DNA from: Spirosoma arboris
Lineage (GTDB): Bacteria > Bacteroidota > Bacteroidia > Cytophagales > Spirosomataceae
DNA length: 64,000 nucleotides
Direction: 5' to 3'
NCBI RefSeq assembly: GCF_009754945.1
Contig: NZ_WPIN01000022.1
Span: 1 to 64,000, forward strand
Positions 42,726-51,858 of the stretch are shown here, in pieces. Every line of letters starts with the position of its first letter. The first letter of the stretch is position 1. The notes beneath the pieces are model-generated. The model ran no database searches. It was given only the letters and a program-made list of their open reading frames with translations, and was not told the DNA's origin. A program made the translations under genes and the position numbers.

Positions 42726-43762
42726 TAGTTGGATTCAGTATCAAAATTCACCATGATTTTCGTAATCGGTCCCGGATTTACAGACCAGTCGGCCAGGGCT
42801 GCCCCTGCGTCATCCAGCGATACAACGCGACTAATGACAGCATCGACCGGAAATTTTCCGGCTTCCAGATAGGAAATGACATCCGGAAAATCGCCCAGGC
42901 AATTGCGCGAACCCAGAATCTCTATTTCTTTCCGAACGAAGGTTCCGGTATTATAGTCAACGGGCTTTTTGGCGTATCCAATGTACACCACACGTCCGGT
43001 GTAGGCCACTTCTTCTACGGCAGACCGGTACGTGGCCGGATTTCCCACCGCTTCGATTATGACATCAGGGCCATCGCCATCGGTAATTTCCAGCAAAGCT
43101 TCATGCAAATCAACCTTCGTGGTATTGATTGTATGAGCTGCCCCCGCCAGTTTAGCCGTCCGCATTTTCGCATCGTCAATATCAATGGCGATTACCTCGG
43201 CACCCCGGTTCACGGAAGCCGCCACAGCGCCCATCCCTACAATGCCACAGCCAATAACGGCCACTTTTTCGCCCGCCATAACCCGCCCTCGGGCAACCGC
43301 ATGAAAGCCAACAGTGAGCGGTTCTACCAGAGCCAACTCCCGAACCGATAAGTGATCAGAAGCATGCAGTTTTTGCCAGGGAACGCTAATAAAATCGGTC
43401 ATGGCTCCTGGCCGCCGAACCCCCATTGTTTTGTTGTCCTGACACGCATTCGGTCGACCTTTCCGGCAAGAAAGGCAGATTCCGCAATTCTGGTAGGGGT
43501 TCAGGGTAACTTTCATACCAGGTTTAAATTGGTCTGGAACCAGACTGCCCGTTTCCACAATGGTCGCCCCGACTTCGTGACCCAACACGTTGGGGTATTC
43601 CTGCAATTCAAATAATCCCCGGAACCCGTTAAGATCACCCCCACAAAAGCCAACCATGTTGATTTTCAAGAGAACCTCTTCGGCTCCCAACGATGGTATG
43701 TCAATGGTGCGAACTTCGGTTCTGCCGGGTTCGACCAGCACGAGGGCACGTTGTTTATTCAT
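42725..43762 (-). CDS. Zinc-dependent medium-chain dehydrogenase
   Basis: The 345-residue protein is read from the ATG at 43762; a long upstream extension is unlikely because it overlaps the reductase gene. Catalytic zinc ligands are C40, H62 and E63 (NVLGHEVGA); the structural zinc is held by C93, C96, C99 and C107 (NCGICLSC ... NACQ). The Rossmann motif is GCGIVGMG. It resembles L-threonine/sorbitol/galactitol-type dehydrogenases. In this locus an L-fuconate- or polyol-type dehydrogenase role is likely. It overlaps the upstream aldo/keto reductase by 8 bp. Confidence 0.92.
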   Translation of the reverse strand: MNKQRALVLVEPGRTEVRTIDIPSLGAEEVLLKINMVGFCGGDLNGFRGLFELQEYPNVLGHEVGATIVETGSLVPDQFKPGMKVTLNPYQNCGICLSCRKGRPNACQDNKTMGVRRPGAMTDFISVPWQKLHASDHLSVRELALVEPLTVGFHAVARGRVMAGEKVAVIGCGIVGMGAVAASVNRGAEVIAIDIDDAKMRTAKLAGAAHTINTTKVDLHEALLEITDGDGPDVIIEAVGNPATYRSAVEEVAYTGRVVYIGYAKKPVDYNTGTFVRKEIEILGSRNCLGDFPDVISYLEAGKFPVDAVISRVVSLDDAGAALADWSVNPGPITKIMVNFDTESN

Positions 43763-44711
43763 GGTAAAAAGTTGGCTTAGGAATATTATTTTCTGGTTTT
43801 CCCTCAAACCACATCTGATTTTTGACCGGAGCAACCAGGGTTTCGATGCGTTGACGGAGTTCATCGGGAATCGTGAGTTGAAGCGCTCGCAGATTTTGCT
43901 CCACCTGCCGCTGCTCTGACATGCCTACGATCGTGGTCGAGATGACAGGATGGTCGACCGCATACCGTAAGGCGACATCACTTAAGGCCAGCCCATATTC
44001 ACGGCACAAGGCCAGCAATTTGGGCTGCATATCCTTAACGGCCTGCGGTGAACTCTGCCAGACAGGCACCGGCGCATCCGACAGGATTCGCTGCATCAGC
44101 GGTGCCGCATTCATCAGACCAAACCCTTTCTCCTGAGCAAGTGGGACTAATTCGTCATTGATTTCGTCTTCCAGCAACGTGTAATGTCCCCAGGATAAAA
44201 CTGTGTCGACATCCACCTCCTTGGCTATCTGGGCGAGGTAGCGAACTGGCAGTCCGGAGAAACCTACGTACCGGGCCTTGCCCATTTCTTTGAGTTTAAG
44301 TACGGCCGGAATGGCTTCGTTAAGCACTTGCTCCCGATCGCCGAACTCAATATCATGTACCTGAAGTAAATCGACATAATCGACCTGCAATCGAGCCAAC
44401 GATTCATCAATACTCCGCATCACACGCTCGTAAGAGAAGTCGAACACGCCATGTCCGTAGCGGCAACATTTTGTGGCCAGAAAAATGGAATTTCGCTTTG
44501 TTTTCAGCGCTTTCCCAAGTCGTGTTTCGGCCAGGGTATCGCCGTAAAAGGGGGCTACATCAAAAAAGTTGATGCCCTGATCAATGGCTGCATGAACGGC
44601 CCGTATTCCTTCATCCTCGTTGGTTTCATCGAATACGTTTCCCAGTGGAGACGCCCCAAAACTGAGCAACGAAACGTTCAGATCTGTCTTGCCTAATTTA
44701 CGATACTGCAT
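43755..44711 (-). CDS. Aldo/keto reductase, L-fucose/L-galactose dehydrogenase-like
   Basis: This 318-residue AKR barrel has the catalytic tetrad D51, Y56, K81 and H119 (FFDVAPFYG, LATKCC, LLQVHD). The sequence resembles the L-galactose/D-threo-aldose 1-dehydrogenase group, which oxidises the C1 of L-fucose-like sugars to lactones. It starts the minus-strand operon AKR-dehydrogenase-isomerase and faces an SDR gene divergently. This supports the deoxy-sugar assignment, though substrate specificity is inferred. Confidence 0.9.
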   Translation of the reverse strand: MQYRKLGKTDLNVSLLSFGASPLGNVFDETNEDEGIRAVHAAIDQGINFFDVAPFYGDTLAETRLGKALKTKRNSIFLATKCCRYGHGVFDFSYERVMRSIDESLARLQVDYVDLLQVHDIEFGDREQVLNEAIPAVLKLKEMGKARYVGFSGLPVRYLAQIAKEVDVDTVLSWGHYTLLEDEINDELVPLAQEKGFGLMNAAPLMQRILSDAPVPVWQSSPQAVKDMQPKLLALCREYGLALSDVALRYAVDHPVISTTIVGMSEQRQVEQNLRALQLTIPDELRQRIETLVAPVKNQMWFEGKPENNIPKPTFYHE

Positions 44712-44951
44712 GCTCTGCTTTTGTAGTTTACCACACCCATATGTCTATCAATAATCAAAATCCGCTCTGCTCTACTCCTTTTTCACCAAAAAATAACTTG
44801 TTGCGTGATTTACGAGAGCTATTTCCAAAAAGCTACCATAAAATAGTTACGCCATACTGGTTATCAATCCTGGTCAAACGACTATTTACAACCAGTTAGT
44901 GCAGCTAATTATTTCAAGCGTAAACCGAGTTCATTTAACCAGTAGCATCCA

Positions 44952-45719
44952 ATGAATTTTTTAGACCAGTTCAGCCTTGCAGGCAAAACCGCATTAGTAA
45001 CCGGCAGCAATACCGGATTAGGACAAGCCATGGCTATTGCCTTAGCCGAAGCAGGGGCCAATATCATTGGCACGTCAAATTCTGACATCATGCAAGGCGG
45101 GGACACCGCAAAAGCGATTACTGCCCTGGGCCGTACGTTCGATGGTTATCAGGTAGATATTTCTGATCGGGAAGCATTGTATCAGTTTATAAATGCAGTC
45201 AAAGCCGCCCATTCGATTGACATTTTGGTTAACAATGCCGGGATGATTCTTCGCAAACCTGTTGCTGAGCATTCTGATGAATGGTGGGATAAAGTGATCT
45301 CGGTCAATCTGGACGCCCAGTTTATTCTGGCTCGGGAATTTGGCAAGGATATGATTACCAGAGGGTCTGGCAAAATCGTGTTTACCTGTTCGTTATTGAG
45401 TTTTCAGGGTGGTATCAACGTACCGGGCTACACCGCCAGCAAAAGTGCGGTGGCTGGACTGGTAAAGGCATTTTCGAATGAATGGGCGTCTAAAGGCGTG
45501 AATGTGAATGGCATTGCTCCAGGTTACATTGCGACCAACAATACCGAAGCCCTACGTGCCGATCCCGACCGCTCAAAATCGATTCTGGATCGTATTCCGG
45601 CCGGACGTTGGGGCGATCCAACTGATTTCAAAGGGCCAATCGTATTCCTGACCTCGGAGGCAAGCGCCTACGTTAATGGTACGATCCTGACTGTTGATGG
45701 TGGCTGGATAGGCCGATAG
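44952..45719 (+). CDS. SDR oxidoreductase, 2-keto-3-deoxy-gluconate dehydrogenase-like (KduD-like)
   Basis: This 255-residue classical short-chain dehydrogenase has the TGSNTGLG cofactor motif at 17-24, NNAG at 94-97, catalytic S147, Y160 and K164 (YTASKSA) and a KduD-typical C-terminus (DRIPAGRWGDPTDFKGP). KduD oxidises 2-keto-3-deoxy sugars. In a fucose locus it may act on 2-keto-3-deoxy-fuconate. It is divergent from the AKR gene and probably shares regulation. Gene symbol withheld because the substrate is uncertain. Confidence 0.9.
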   Translation: MNFLDQFSLAGKTALVTGSNTGLGQAMAIALAEAGANIIGTSNSDIMQGGDTAKAITALGRTFDGYQVDISDREALYQFINAVKAAHSIDILVNNAGMILRKPVAEHSDEWWDKVISVNLDAQFILAREFGKDMITRGSGKIVFTCSLLSFQGGINVPGYTASKSAVAGLVKAFSNEWASKGVNVNGIAPGYIATNNTEALRADPDRSKSILDRIPAGRWGDPTDFKGPIVFLTSEASAYVNGTILTVDGGWIGR

Positions 45720-45811
45720 TCGGATTTGTGTAAAACAACCTCTTATTTGTGTATTTCGACCCACCCGTTTAAATCCTATTTTTGCTATCGATTAGACAAT
45801 TGATCGTGATA

Positions 45812-48800
45812 ATGGGCAAGAATTCGTATTCAAGGTTTGTTACAGGGATTAGATACGCAATATCTCCAGGCTATTGCGTATCTAATCCCTGTAACAAACC
45901 TTTCTTTTTGCTATTAACAAGCTTGACTTGCTTTTATATCATTGGCCTGATGCAAGGCTGTAATCGTGTGGAGAAACCAGCTGCGATTGCGAAGTTGGCC
46001 GATAAACTCCCCGAAACGGTTGATTATAACCTGCATGTCAAACCCATCCTATCCGACAAATGCTTCTTTTGCCACGGGCCTGACAAAAACAGCCAGAAAG
46101 CAGGGCTTGAACTGGCCACTCGCGAAGGCGCATTAGCCGCTCTGAAAAAAGCGAAAGGGAAACACGCCATCGTTCCCGGTGATTTGGCTGGCAGTGAAGT
46201 CTATCACCGGATCATCACGGCCGACGAACACGAGATGATGCCGCCCAAAGCGTCGAATCGCGTATTGTCGGATTACGAAAAAGCGGTCCTCATCAAATGG
46301 ATTGAACAAGGGGCAGCGTACAAACCGCACTGGGCGCTCATCAAACCCCAGAAATCAGAATTGCCGACTGTCAGCGATACGCGGTGGCCCAAAAATGGGA
46401 TTGACAATTTCATTCTTCACAAAATGGAGGAGAAAGGCCAGGCGTCGGACCGTTTGAAACCTTCTCCTGAAGCTGACAAAGAAACGCTCCTTCGGCGGGT
46501 ATCGCTCGATCTCACTGGCCTTCCTCCTACGCTCGAGGAGCTAGACAATTTTCTGGCCGACACTTCACCGAATGCGTACGAAAAGGTAGTTAATCGACTG
46601 TTACAGTCGCCCCATTACGGCGAGAAAATGGCTGTTGACTGGCTCGATCTGGCCCGCTACGCTGATACACACGGCTATACAGTTGACCGCTACCGACCCA
46701 TGTGGCCCTGGCGCGACTGGGTCATTAAATCATTCAATCAAAATCAGCCGTTTAGTCAGTTTCTGACCTGGCAACTGGCGGGCGATCTCCTCCCCCGCCC
46801 CAACCGTGAACAACGATTGGCTACGGGCTTCAATCGCAATCATTCTCAAAATACGGAGGGCGGAATTATCAACGAAGAGTTTCGGGTAGAGTACGTTGCC
46901 GACCGGACCAATACATTGGGCACGGCTATGCTGGGTATGACCGTAGAGTGTGCCCGTTGCCACGATCACAAGTTCGACCCCATTTCGCAGAAGGATTATT
47001 ACAGCCTGTTTGCCTTCTTCAATAACGTAGACGAAGCCGGACAAATCTCCTGGGACGATGCCATGCCCGTGCCAACCATGCTTCTCTCCGAGAAAAAGCA
47101 AGACAGTTTGCTCGCGTTTATCGATACCAAAATCAAAACGGCAGAAGTCGCACTTAATCAAACCAAACAAGCTGAGCAAACAGCCTTTAACCAATGGCAG
47201 GCCACTGCTGGCAATAACGTAGCAATCGATCTACGTAAAGGTTTGCAGGCTCGATTTACCTTCGATAAGCTGGTGAATGGGCAGTTCGTTAGTGAGGTTT
47301 CTGCAGTCGATAAAGGTACTGTTCTTGAGCCAGTTCTGGCAACGGGTAAGTTCGGTCAGGCGTTCCATTCCAACGGCGATGACATTCTGAATCTCGGCAA
47401 AGTGGGCGTCTTCAATCGTGCTCAACCGTTCTCAATCGGCGTTTGGGTGAACATTCCCAACGGCCTGAACAAAGGCGTAATTCTACACAAAGGTCAGGGC
47501 GATATTCTGTACAATTTCCGGGGCTATTTCCTGAATATCCGCGATGGCAAAGCCGAACTCCTGATGGCCCACACCTGGCCGTACAACAGCATCATTAAGG
47601 TAAGTCAGCAAGCATTGCCCAAGCAGAAATGGGTTCAGTTGACAATGACCTATGATGGGTCGAGCAAGGCAAGTGGTTTGAAGCTATACATCGATGGGAA
47701 AGAAGCCGCGATGGTGACCGAAAAAGACAATCTTTACAAGGACATCATCTGGCCAAAAGGCAAACACATGGGGAAAGATCAGCCCGGTTTGCAAGTTGGG
47801 GCCGATATGCGGGGAACGGGCTTCAAAGATGGGCTGGTCGATGAATTGGTTGTGTACAGTCGCGAACTCACAGCGTCTGAAGTCGCTTTGTTGCCCACAT
47901 CAACGAGTGCATCCTCTACTCCTGGCTTACCCAGGCAACCAGACGCTAAGGCTTTGTTTCCGTATTACTTAGCTAATGTCTCGGCATCCTATCAGCACCA
48001 ACGTGACGAACTGCTGAAACTTTGGGCTGAGCGCAATCGGGTTGTGGAAGAAATTCCTGAAATTATGGTAATGGAGGACATGAAAACGCCCCGGCCAACC
48101 TATCTGCTCAAGCGGGGAGTGTACGACGCCCACGGTGAAAAAGTTCGTCCGGATGTGCCGGCCAGCATCTTACCCTTCTCACCCGAATTTCCTCGCAATC
48201 GACTGGGGTTGGCCAAGTGGTTATTGCACCCAGATAATCCACTCACGGCCCGCGTAGTCGTCAATCGCTACTGGCAAACCTACTTTGGAACGGGACTACA
48301 AAAGTCATCCAACAACTTCGGAAATCAGGGCGGCCTACCTACTCACCCCGAACTACTCGACTGGCTGGCCATTACGTTTAGAGAAAGCGGATGGAATGTG
48401 AAGGCGCTGCAGAAGCTGATCGTCATGTCGGCCACGTATCGGCAATCGTCACGTGCCACGCGTGAAAGCCTGGAGAAAGATCCTGAAAACACCTGGCTGT
48501 CGCGCGGGCCTATGTCGAGGCTAACTGCAGAAATGATTCGGGATAACGCGCTAGCTGCGAGTGGCTTATTATCAACAAAAATGGGCGGTCCGAGTGTAAA
48601 ACCATATCAGCCAGAAGGACTTTGGGCCGTCAACAGTGCAGTCTATGAGCAGGGCAAAGGCGAAGATTTGTATCGACGGAGCCTGTACACGTTCTGGCGC
48701 CGAACGAATCCGCCCCCGTCGATGAATACCTTCGACGCCCCCTCTCGCAGTTATTGCGTGGTACAGCGACAGAAAACCAGTACTCCTTTACAAGCCCTGA

Positions 48801-49126
48801 TTCTGCTCAACGACCCGCAATTTGTGGAAGCCGCCAAAGTCGTCGCCGAGCGATCTTTTGCTTCACAAAAACCAGTATCAGAAGAACTTACAGAAATATT
48901 CCGACTACTGACCAGTCGAAAACCTCAGCCTAAAGAGCTAGCTATTTTGACTCGACTCTACGAGCAGGAATATCAGAAATTCAGGAAAAGCCCCGCTAAA
49001 ATGCAGGGCTGGCTTCAGGCTGGTGAACATAAATCAATCGGCATCAGCGATCTATCTGCTTTGGCAGCCGGTGCCGTAGTGGCAAGTACCGTCATGAATT
49101 CGGAAGCGTTCGTGACGAAGCATTGA
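45812..49126 (+). CDS. Cytochrome-c-like DUF1549/DUF1553 (PSD1) protein with LamG domain
   Basis: Domains in order: lipoprotein-type signal with Cys in LMQGC, planctomycete-type heme-c motif CFFCHG, DUF1549 (DNFILHKMEEKG ... LARYADTHGYTVDRYRP), a LamG/ConA-like domain (FSIGVWVNIPNG), and DUF1553 (RVVVNRYWQTYFGTGLQKSS). Starts possible: TTG 45782, ATG 45812 (used here, 1104 residues) and TTG 45908. The first two place a perfect palindrome in the coding region (45832-45902), so translation may really begin at 45908. The family is associated with polysaccharide breakdown in Planctomycetes. It is followed by a DUF1501 gene, its usual partner. Confidence 0.85.
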   Translation: MGKNSYSRFVTGIRYAISPGYCVSNPCNKPFFLLLTSLTCFYIIGLMQGCNRVEKPAAIAKLADKLPETVDYNLHVKPILSDKCFFCHGPDKNSQKAGLELATREGALAALKKAKGKHAIVPGDLAGSEVYHRIITADEHEMMPPKASNRVLSDYEKAVLIKWIEQGAAYKPHWALIKPQKSELPTVSDTRWPKNGIDNFILHKMEEKGQASDRLKPSPEADKETLLRRVSLDLTGLPPTLEELDNFLADTSPNAYEKVVNRLLQSPHYGEKMAVDWLDLARYADTHGYTVDRYRPMWPWRDWVIKSFNQNQPFSQFLTWQLAGDLLPRPNREQRLATGFNRNHSQNTEGGIINEEFRVEYVADRTNTLGTAMLGMTVECARCHDHKFDPISQKDYYSLFAFFNNVDEAGQISWDDAMPVPTMLLSEKKQDSLLAFIDTKIKTAEVALNQTKQAEQTAFNQWQATAGNNVAIDLRKGLQARFTFDKLVNGQFVSEVSAVDKGTVLEPVLATGKFGQAFHSNGDDILNLGKVGVFNRAQPFSIGVWVNIPNGLNKGVILHKGQGDILYNFRGYFLNIRDGKAELLMAHTWPYNSIIKVSQQALPKQKWVQLTMTYDGSSKASGLKLYIDGKEAAMVTEKDNLYKDIIWPKGKHMGKDQPGLQVGADMRGTGFKDGLVDELVVYSRELTASEVALLPTSTSASSTPGLPRQPDAKALFPYYLANVSASYQHQRDELLKLWAERNRVVEEIPEIMVMEDMKTPRPTYLLKRGVYDAHGEKVRPDVPASILPFSPEFPRNRLGLAKWLLHPDNPLTARVVVNRYWQTYFGTGLQKSSNNFGNQGGLPTHPELLDWLAITFRESGWNVKALQKLIVMSATYRQSSRATRESLEKDPENTWLSRGPMSRLTAEMIRDNALAASGLLSTKMGGPSVKPYQPEGLWAVNSAVYEQGKGEDLYRRSLYTFWRRTNPPPSMNTFDAPSRSYCVVQRQKTSTPLQALILLNDPQFVEAAKVVAERSFASQKPVSEELTEIFRLLTSRKPQPKELAILTRLYEQEYQKFRKSPAKMQGWLQAGEHKSIGISDLSALAAGAVVASTVMNSEAFVTKH
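45832..45902. repeat. Perfect 31-bp palindrome at the 5' end of the PSD1 gene
   Basis: The arms 45832-45862 and 45872-45902 are exact inverse copies around a 9-nt loop, starting AAGGTTTGTTACAGGG. It has no match to the TTTTTTGTCA family. It probably inserted in the leader and would fold in the mRNA next to the likely start. Confidence 0.9.
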
Positions 49127-49143
49127 ATAACCAAAAAAAAGCC

Positions 49144-50592
49144 ATGAACGAGAAACTAGCACAAACTCTGGCCGATACCTTTAATCGGCGGTCATTTCTG
49201 ACCAAAGCGTCCATCGGCTTAGGCTCATTGGCCCTGGGTTCGTTGTTGCCTCGAAACCTATTCTCGAATCCAGGACCAGAGCCAACGCTGCTGGTCCCGC
49301 ATCGGGCTCCAAAAGCCAAACGAATTGTGTATTTGTGCCAAAGCGGAGGACCGTCGCAGTTGGAGATGTTCGACTATAAGCCGTTCCTAAAGCAAATGCA
49401 TGGAAAAGACCTGCCCGCTTCGGTTCGGAAAGGGCAGCGATTGACCAGTATGAGCGCCCAGCAGTCGGCGTTACCGCTGGTGAGTTCGCCTTATGCATTT
49501 GCGCAACATGGTAAAAGTGGTGCGTGGGTCAGTGAATTGATGCCGTACACGAGCAAGGTGGCCGATGAACTGTGTTTCATCAAATCCATGTACACCGAGC
49601 AGATTAACCACGACCCCGCGCTCACGTTTTTCCAAACAGGAAATCAACTCGCCGGTCGTCCCAGCATTGGTTCCTGGATCAGCTACGGGCTAGGCTCGGC
49701 CAATGAGAATCTACCTTCGTTTATCGTACTGGTCTCCAACGACGCCCCAAAAGACCAGCCGCTCTACGCCCGACTTTGGGGAAATGGATTTTTGCCTTCC
49801 AAGCATCAGGGCGTGCAGTTTCGCTCGGGCGCTGATCCCGTACTGTATCTGAATAACCCGAACGGCTTCACCACTTCCGACCGTCGTTATATGCTCGATG
49901 CGCTAAAAGACCTCAATCAGGTGCAGGAAGAAGTCTACGGCGACCCCGAAGTGTCGAATCACATTGCTCAGTATGAAATGGCGTTTCGGATGCAGACTTC
50001 GGTACCGGAAGTTAACGACATGTCTGATGAGCCCGATTGGGTATTTGACCTGTATGGACCCGAAGCGCGCAATCCGGGTACGTTTGCAGCTAATTGCCTG
50101 ATGGCTCGCCGGTTACTGGAACGCGACGTAAAATTCGTGCAACTCTACCATCAGGGTTGGGACCAGCATGGCGATTTACCCAAAGGCATCGCCCGCCAAT
50201 GTAAAGCCACCGATCAGGCATCGGCGGCACTGGTACAGGATCTCAAACAACGGGGTTTGCTGGACGATACAGTTGTCGTTTGGGGAGGAGAATTTGGTCG
50301 AACGAATTATTCGCAGGGAAAACTGACGAAGGACAATTACGGTCGCGACCATCACCCACGCTGTTTCACTATCTGGATGGCGGGCGGAGGTATCAAGCCG
50401 GGCATTACATACGGGGAAACCGATGAATTTGGCTATAACACCGCCCACAATCCAGTGCATGTGCATGATTTTCAGGCTACATTGCTCCACCTGATGGGCA
50501 TCGACCATGAGAAACTAGTCTACGAATTTCAGGGCCGACGTTTTCGCTTGACGGACGTGGAAGGCAAATTAGTGAAAGGAATACTGGCGTAA
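49144..50592 (+). CDS. DUF1501 protein (Tat-exported)
   Basis: The 482-residue protein is read from the ATG at 49144; an alternative TTG start at 49123 overlaps the previous gene. A twin-arginine signal, NRRSFLTKASIGLGSLALGS, is followed by the DUF1501 domain, related to the alkaline-phosphatase/sulfatase fold (LCQSGGPSQLEMFDYKP, YHQGWDQHGDLP, WGGEFGRTNYSQ, GRDHHPRCFTIWMAGGGIKPG). It is the standard companion of DUF1549/DUF1553 proteins, and the two genes form an operon. Reaction unknown; a periplasmic hydrolase is inferred. Confidence 0.9.
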   Translation: MNEKLAQTLADTFNRRSFLTKASIGLGSLALGSLLPRNLFSNPGPEPTLLVPHRAPKAKRIVYLCQSGGPSQLEMFDYKPFLKQMHGKDLPASVRKGQRLTSMSAQQSALPLVSSPYAFAQHGKSGAWVSELMPYTSKVADELCFIKSMYTEQINHDPALTFFQTGNQLAGRPSIGSWISYGLGSANENLPSFIVLVSNDAPKDQPLYARLWGNGFLPSKHQGVQFRSGADPVLYLNNPNGFTTSDRRYMLDALKDLNQVQEEVYGDPEVSNHIAQYEMAFRMQTSVPEVNDMSDEPDWVFDLYGPEARNPGTFAANCLMARRLLERDVKFVQLYHQGWDQHGDLPKGIARQCKATDQASAALVQDLKQRGLLDDTVVVWGGEFGRTNYSQGKLTKDNYGRDHHPRCFTIWMAGGGIKPGITYGETDEFGYNTAHNPVHVHDFQATLLHLMGIDHEKLVYEFQGRRFRLTDVEGKLVKGILA

Positions 50593-50625
50593 ATCTTTAT
50601 CTAGGTCATCTTTCCAAGAATTGTG

Positions 50626-50707
50626 TTTTGTCGTCCCGACGCCAGGAGGGATCTCAAGTCTCGTATTAGTCAAGCTTGAGATCCCTCCTCATGTCGGGGT
50701 GACAAAA
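50626..50707. repeat. Imperfect 33-bp palindrome, TTTTGTC family
   Basis: The arms 50626-50658 and 50675-50707 pair with a few mismatches. The left arm starts TTTTGTCGTCCCGACG and the right arm ends GGTGACAAAA. It shares outline and GAGATC core with 41822-41898, so it is a diverged copy of the same family. Confidence 0.8.
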
Positions 50708-50732
50708 AAGGTTCATAAAACCTAAACCAACC

Positions 50733-51827
50733 ATGAATCAAACCCGCAGAACCTTCCTCAAAAACTCCACTGCTCTTGCCGCCAGCTCACTAGCGATTAA
50801 CCTCATTGGCTATGCCCGAAATACAGATCGGGAAATTATCGGCCATGGCGATTATCGCTACCGGGTCAATAAAGAATGGGGTGTCCTCGACCCGGCTAAA
50901 ACGCCCGTTTTCAATTGCCACGAAATGGTTAAGGATTCAAAAGGGCGCTTGATCATGATCAATGATGAAGTCAAGAATAACATTCTGGTGTATGATAAAT
51001 CGGGGAAACTGCTCGATTCCTGGGGTACGCGTTACCCCGGCGGACATGGACTCACGTTGGCACCAGAAGGCGGTGAAGATGCTCTATTTATCACCGATTG
51101 CGGTTATTTTTTCGGGCGAGATAACAAGTGGCACGCCCAGTCAGGTGGAATTTTCAAAACTACTGTCGATGGAAGCCTCATTTTTAGCATCGGCCATCCG
51201 TCCACGATTGGCATATATAAACCCGAACAGAAGTTCATGCCGACCGAGGTAGCCGTAGCGCCAAACGGTGATTTTTATGTAGCGGATGGCTATGGTTCAG
51301 ATTACATCATTCAATACAACCATCAGGGTCAGTACATCCGGCATTTCGGAGGACATGCGAATACGAATCCAGATCATAACCTCAACAACGCCCACGGTGT
51401 AGCCGTTGATCTGCGCCAGCCGAACAACCCCAAACTCATCTGTACCTCGCGGGAAGACAACGCTTTTAAATTCTTTACCCTCGATGGCAAATACCTCGAA
51501 ACCGTCCAGTTGCCGGGGGCCTATGTTTGCCGTCCTGTCATCAATGGCGACAACATTTTCGCGGGAGTGTGCTGGTCGAAATCAAAGGAAACGGGCAAGC
51601 GATTTGACAACTCGGGTTTCGTGACCATCCTGGATAAGAACAATAAGGTTGTATCGAATCCGGGCGGAACACAACCGGAGTACAAAAATGGGCAGTTACA
51701 GCAACTGTTTCAGGATGGCAACACCTTCTACCACGGCCACGATGTCTGTGTTGATGAAGATCATAATCTGTACGTTTGCCAGTGGAACGCCAACCGGACG
51801 TACCCGGTGAAACTGGAGCGGGTGTAA
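50733..51827 (+). CDS. Tat-exported six-bladed beta-propeller protein
   Basis: This 364-residue protein has a Tat signal (QTRRTFLKNSTALAASSLAI). Its NHL-type blades include LIMINDEVKNNILVYDKSGK, VAVAPNGDFYVADGYGSDYI and the final DVCVDEDHNLYVCQWN. The fold resembles the peptidyl-glycine lyase/6-bladed propeller family seen next to PSD1 and DUF1501 genes. It probably binds or processes a sugar-derived substrate in the periplasm. The palindromic repeat separates it from the DUF1501 gene. Confidence 0.85.
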   Translation: MNQTRRTFLKNSTALAASSLAINLIGYARNTDREIIGHGDYRYRVNKEWGVLDPAKTPVFNCHEMVKDSKGRLIMINDEVKNNILVYDKSGKLLDSWGTRYPGGHGLTLAPEGGEDALFITDCGYFFGRDNKWHAQSGGIFKTTVDGSLIFSIGHPSTIGIYKPEQKFMPTEVAVAPNGDFYVADGYGSDYIIQYNHQGQYIRHFGGHANTNPDHNLNNAHGVAVDLRQPNNPKLICTSREDNAFKFFTLDGKYLETVQLPGAYVCRPVINGDNIFAGVCWSKSKETGKRFDNSGFVTILDKNNKVVSNPGGTQPEYKNGQLQQLFQDGNTFYHGHDVCVDEDHNLYVCQWNANRTYPVKLERV

Positions 51828-51851
51828 TTTTTTGTCAGCATGACAAAAAAT
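51827..51851. terminator. Short palindrome terminator with TTTTTTGTCA ends
   Basis: ATTTTTTGTCA-gca-TGACAAAAAAT overlaps the last base of the stop codon of the gene at 50733-51827. It has the same outer ends as the longer family at 41822 and 50626, as if the middle had been deleted, and it lies between convergent genes. Confidence 0.75.
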
Positions 51852-51858
51852 AAAAATG

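Noticed and set aside
44952..45719. Pectin-pathway KduD with gene symbol
   Set aside because: Motifs fit KduD but no pectin genes are nearby, and a deoxy-fuconate dehydrogenase is equally possible.
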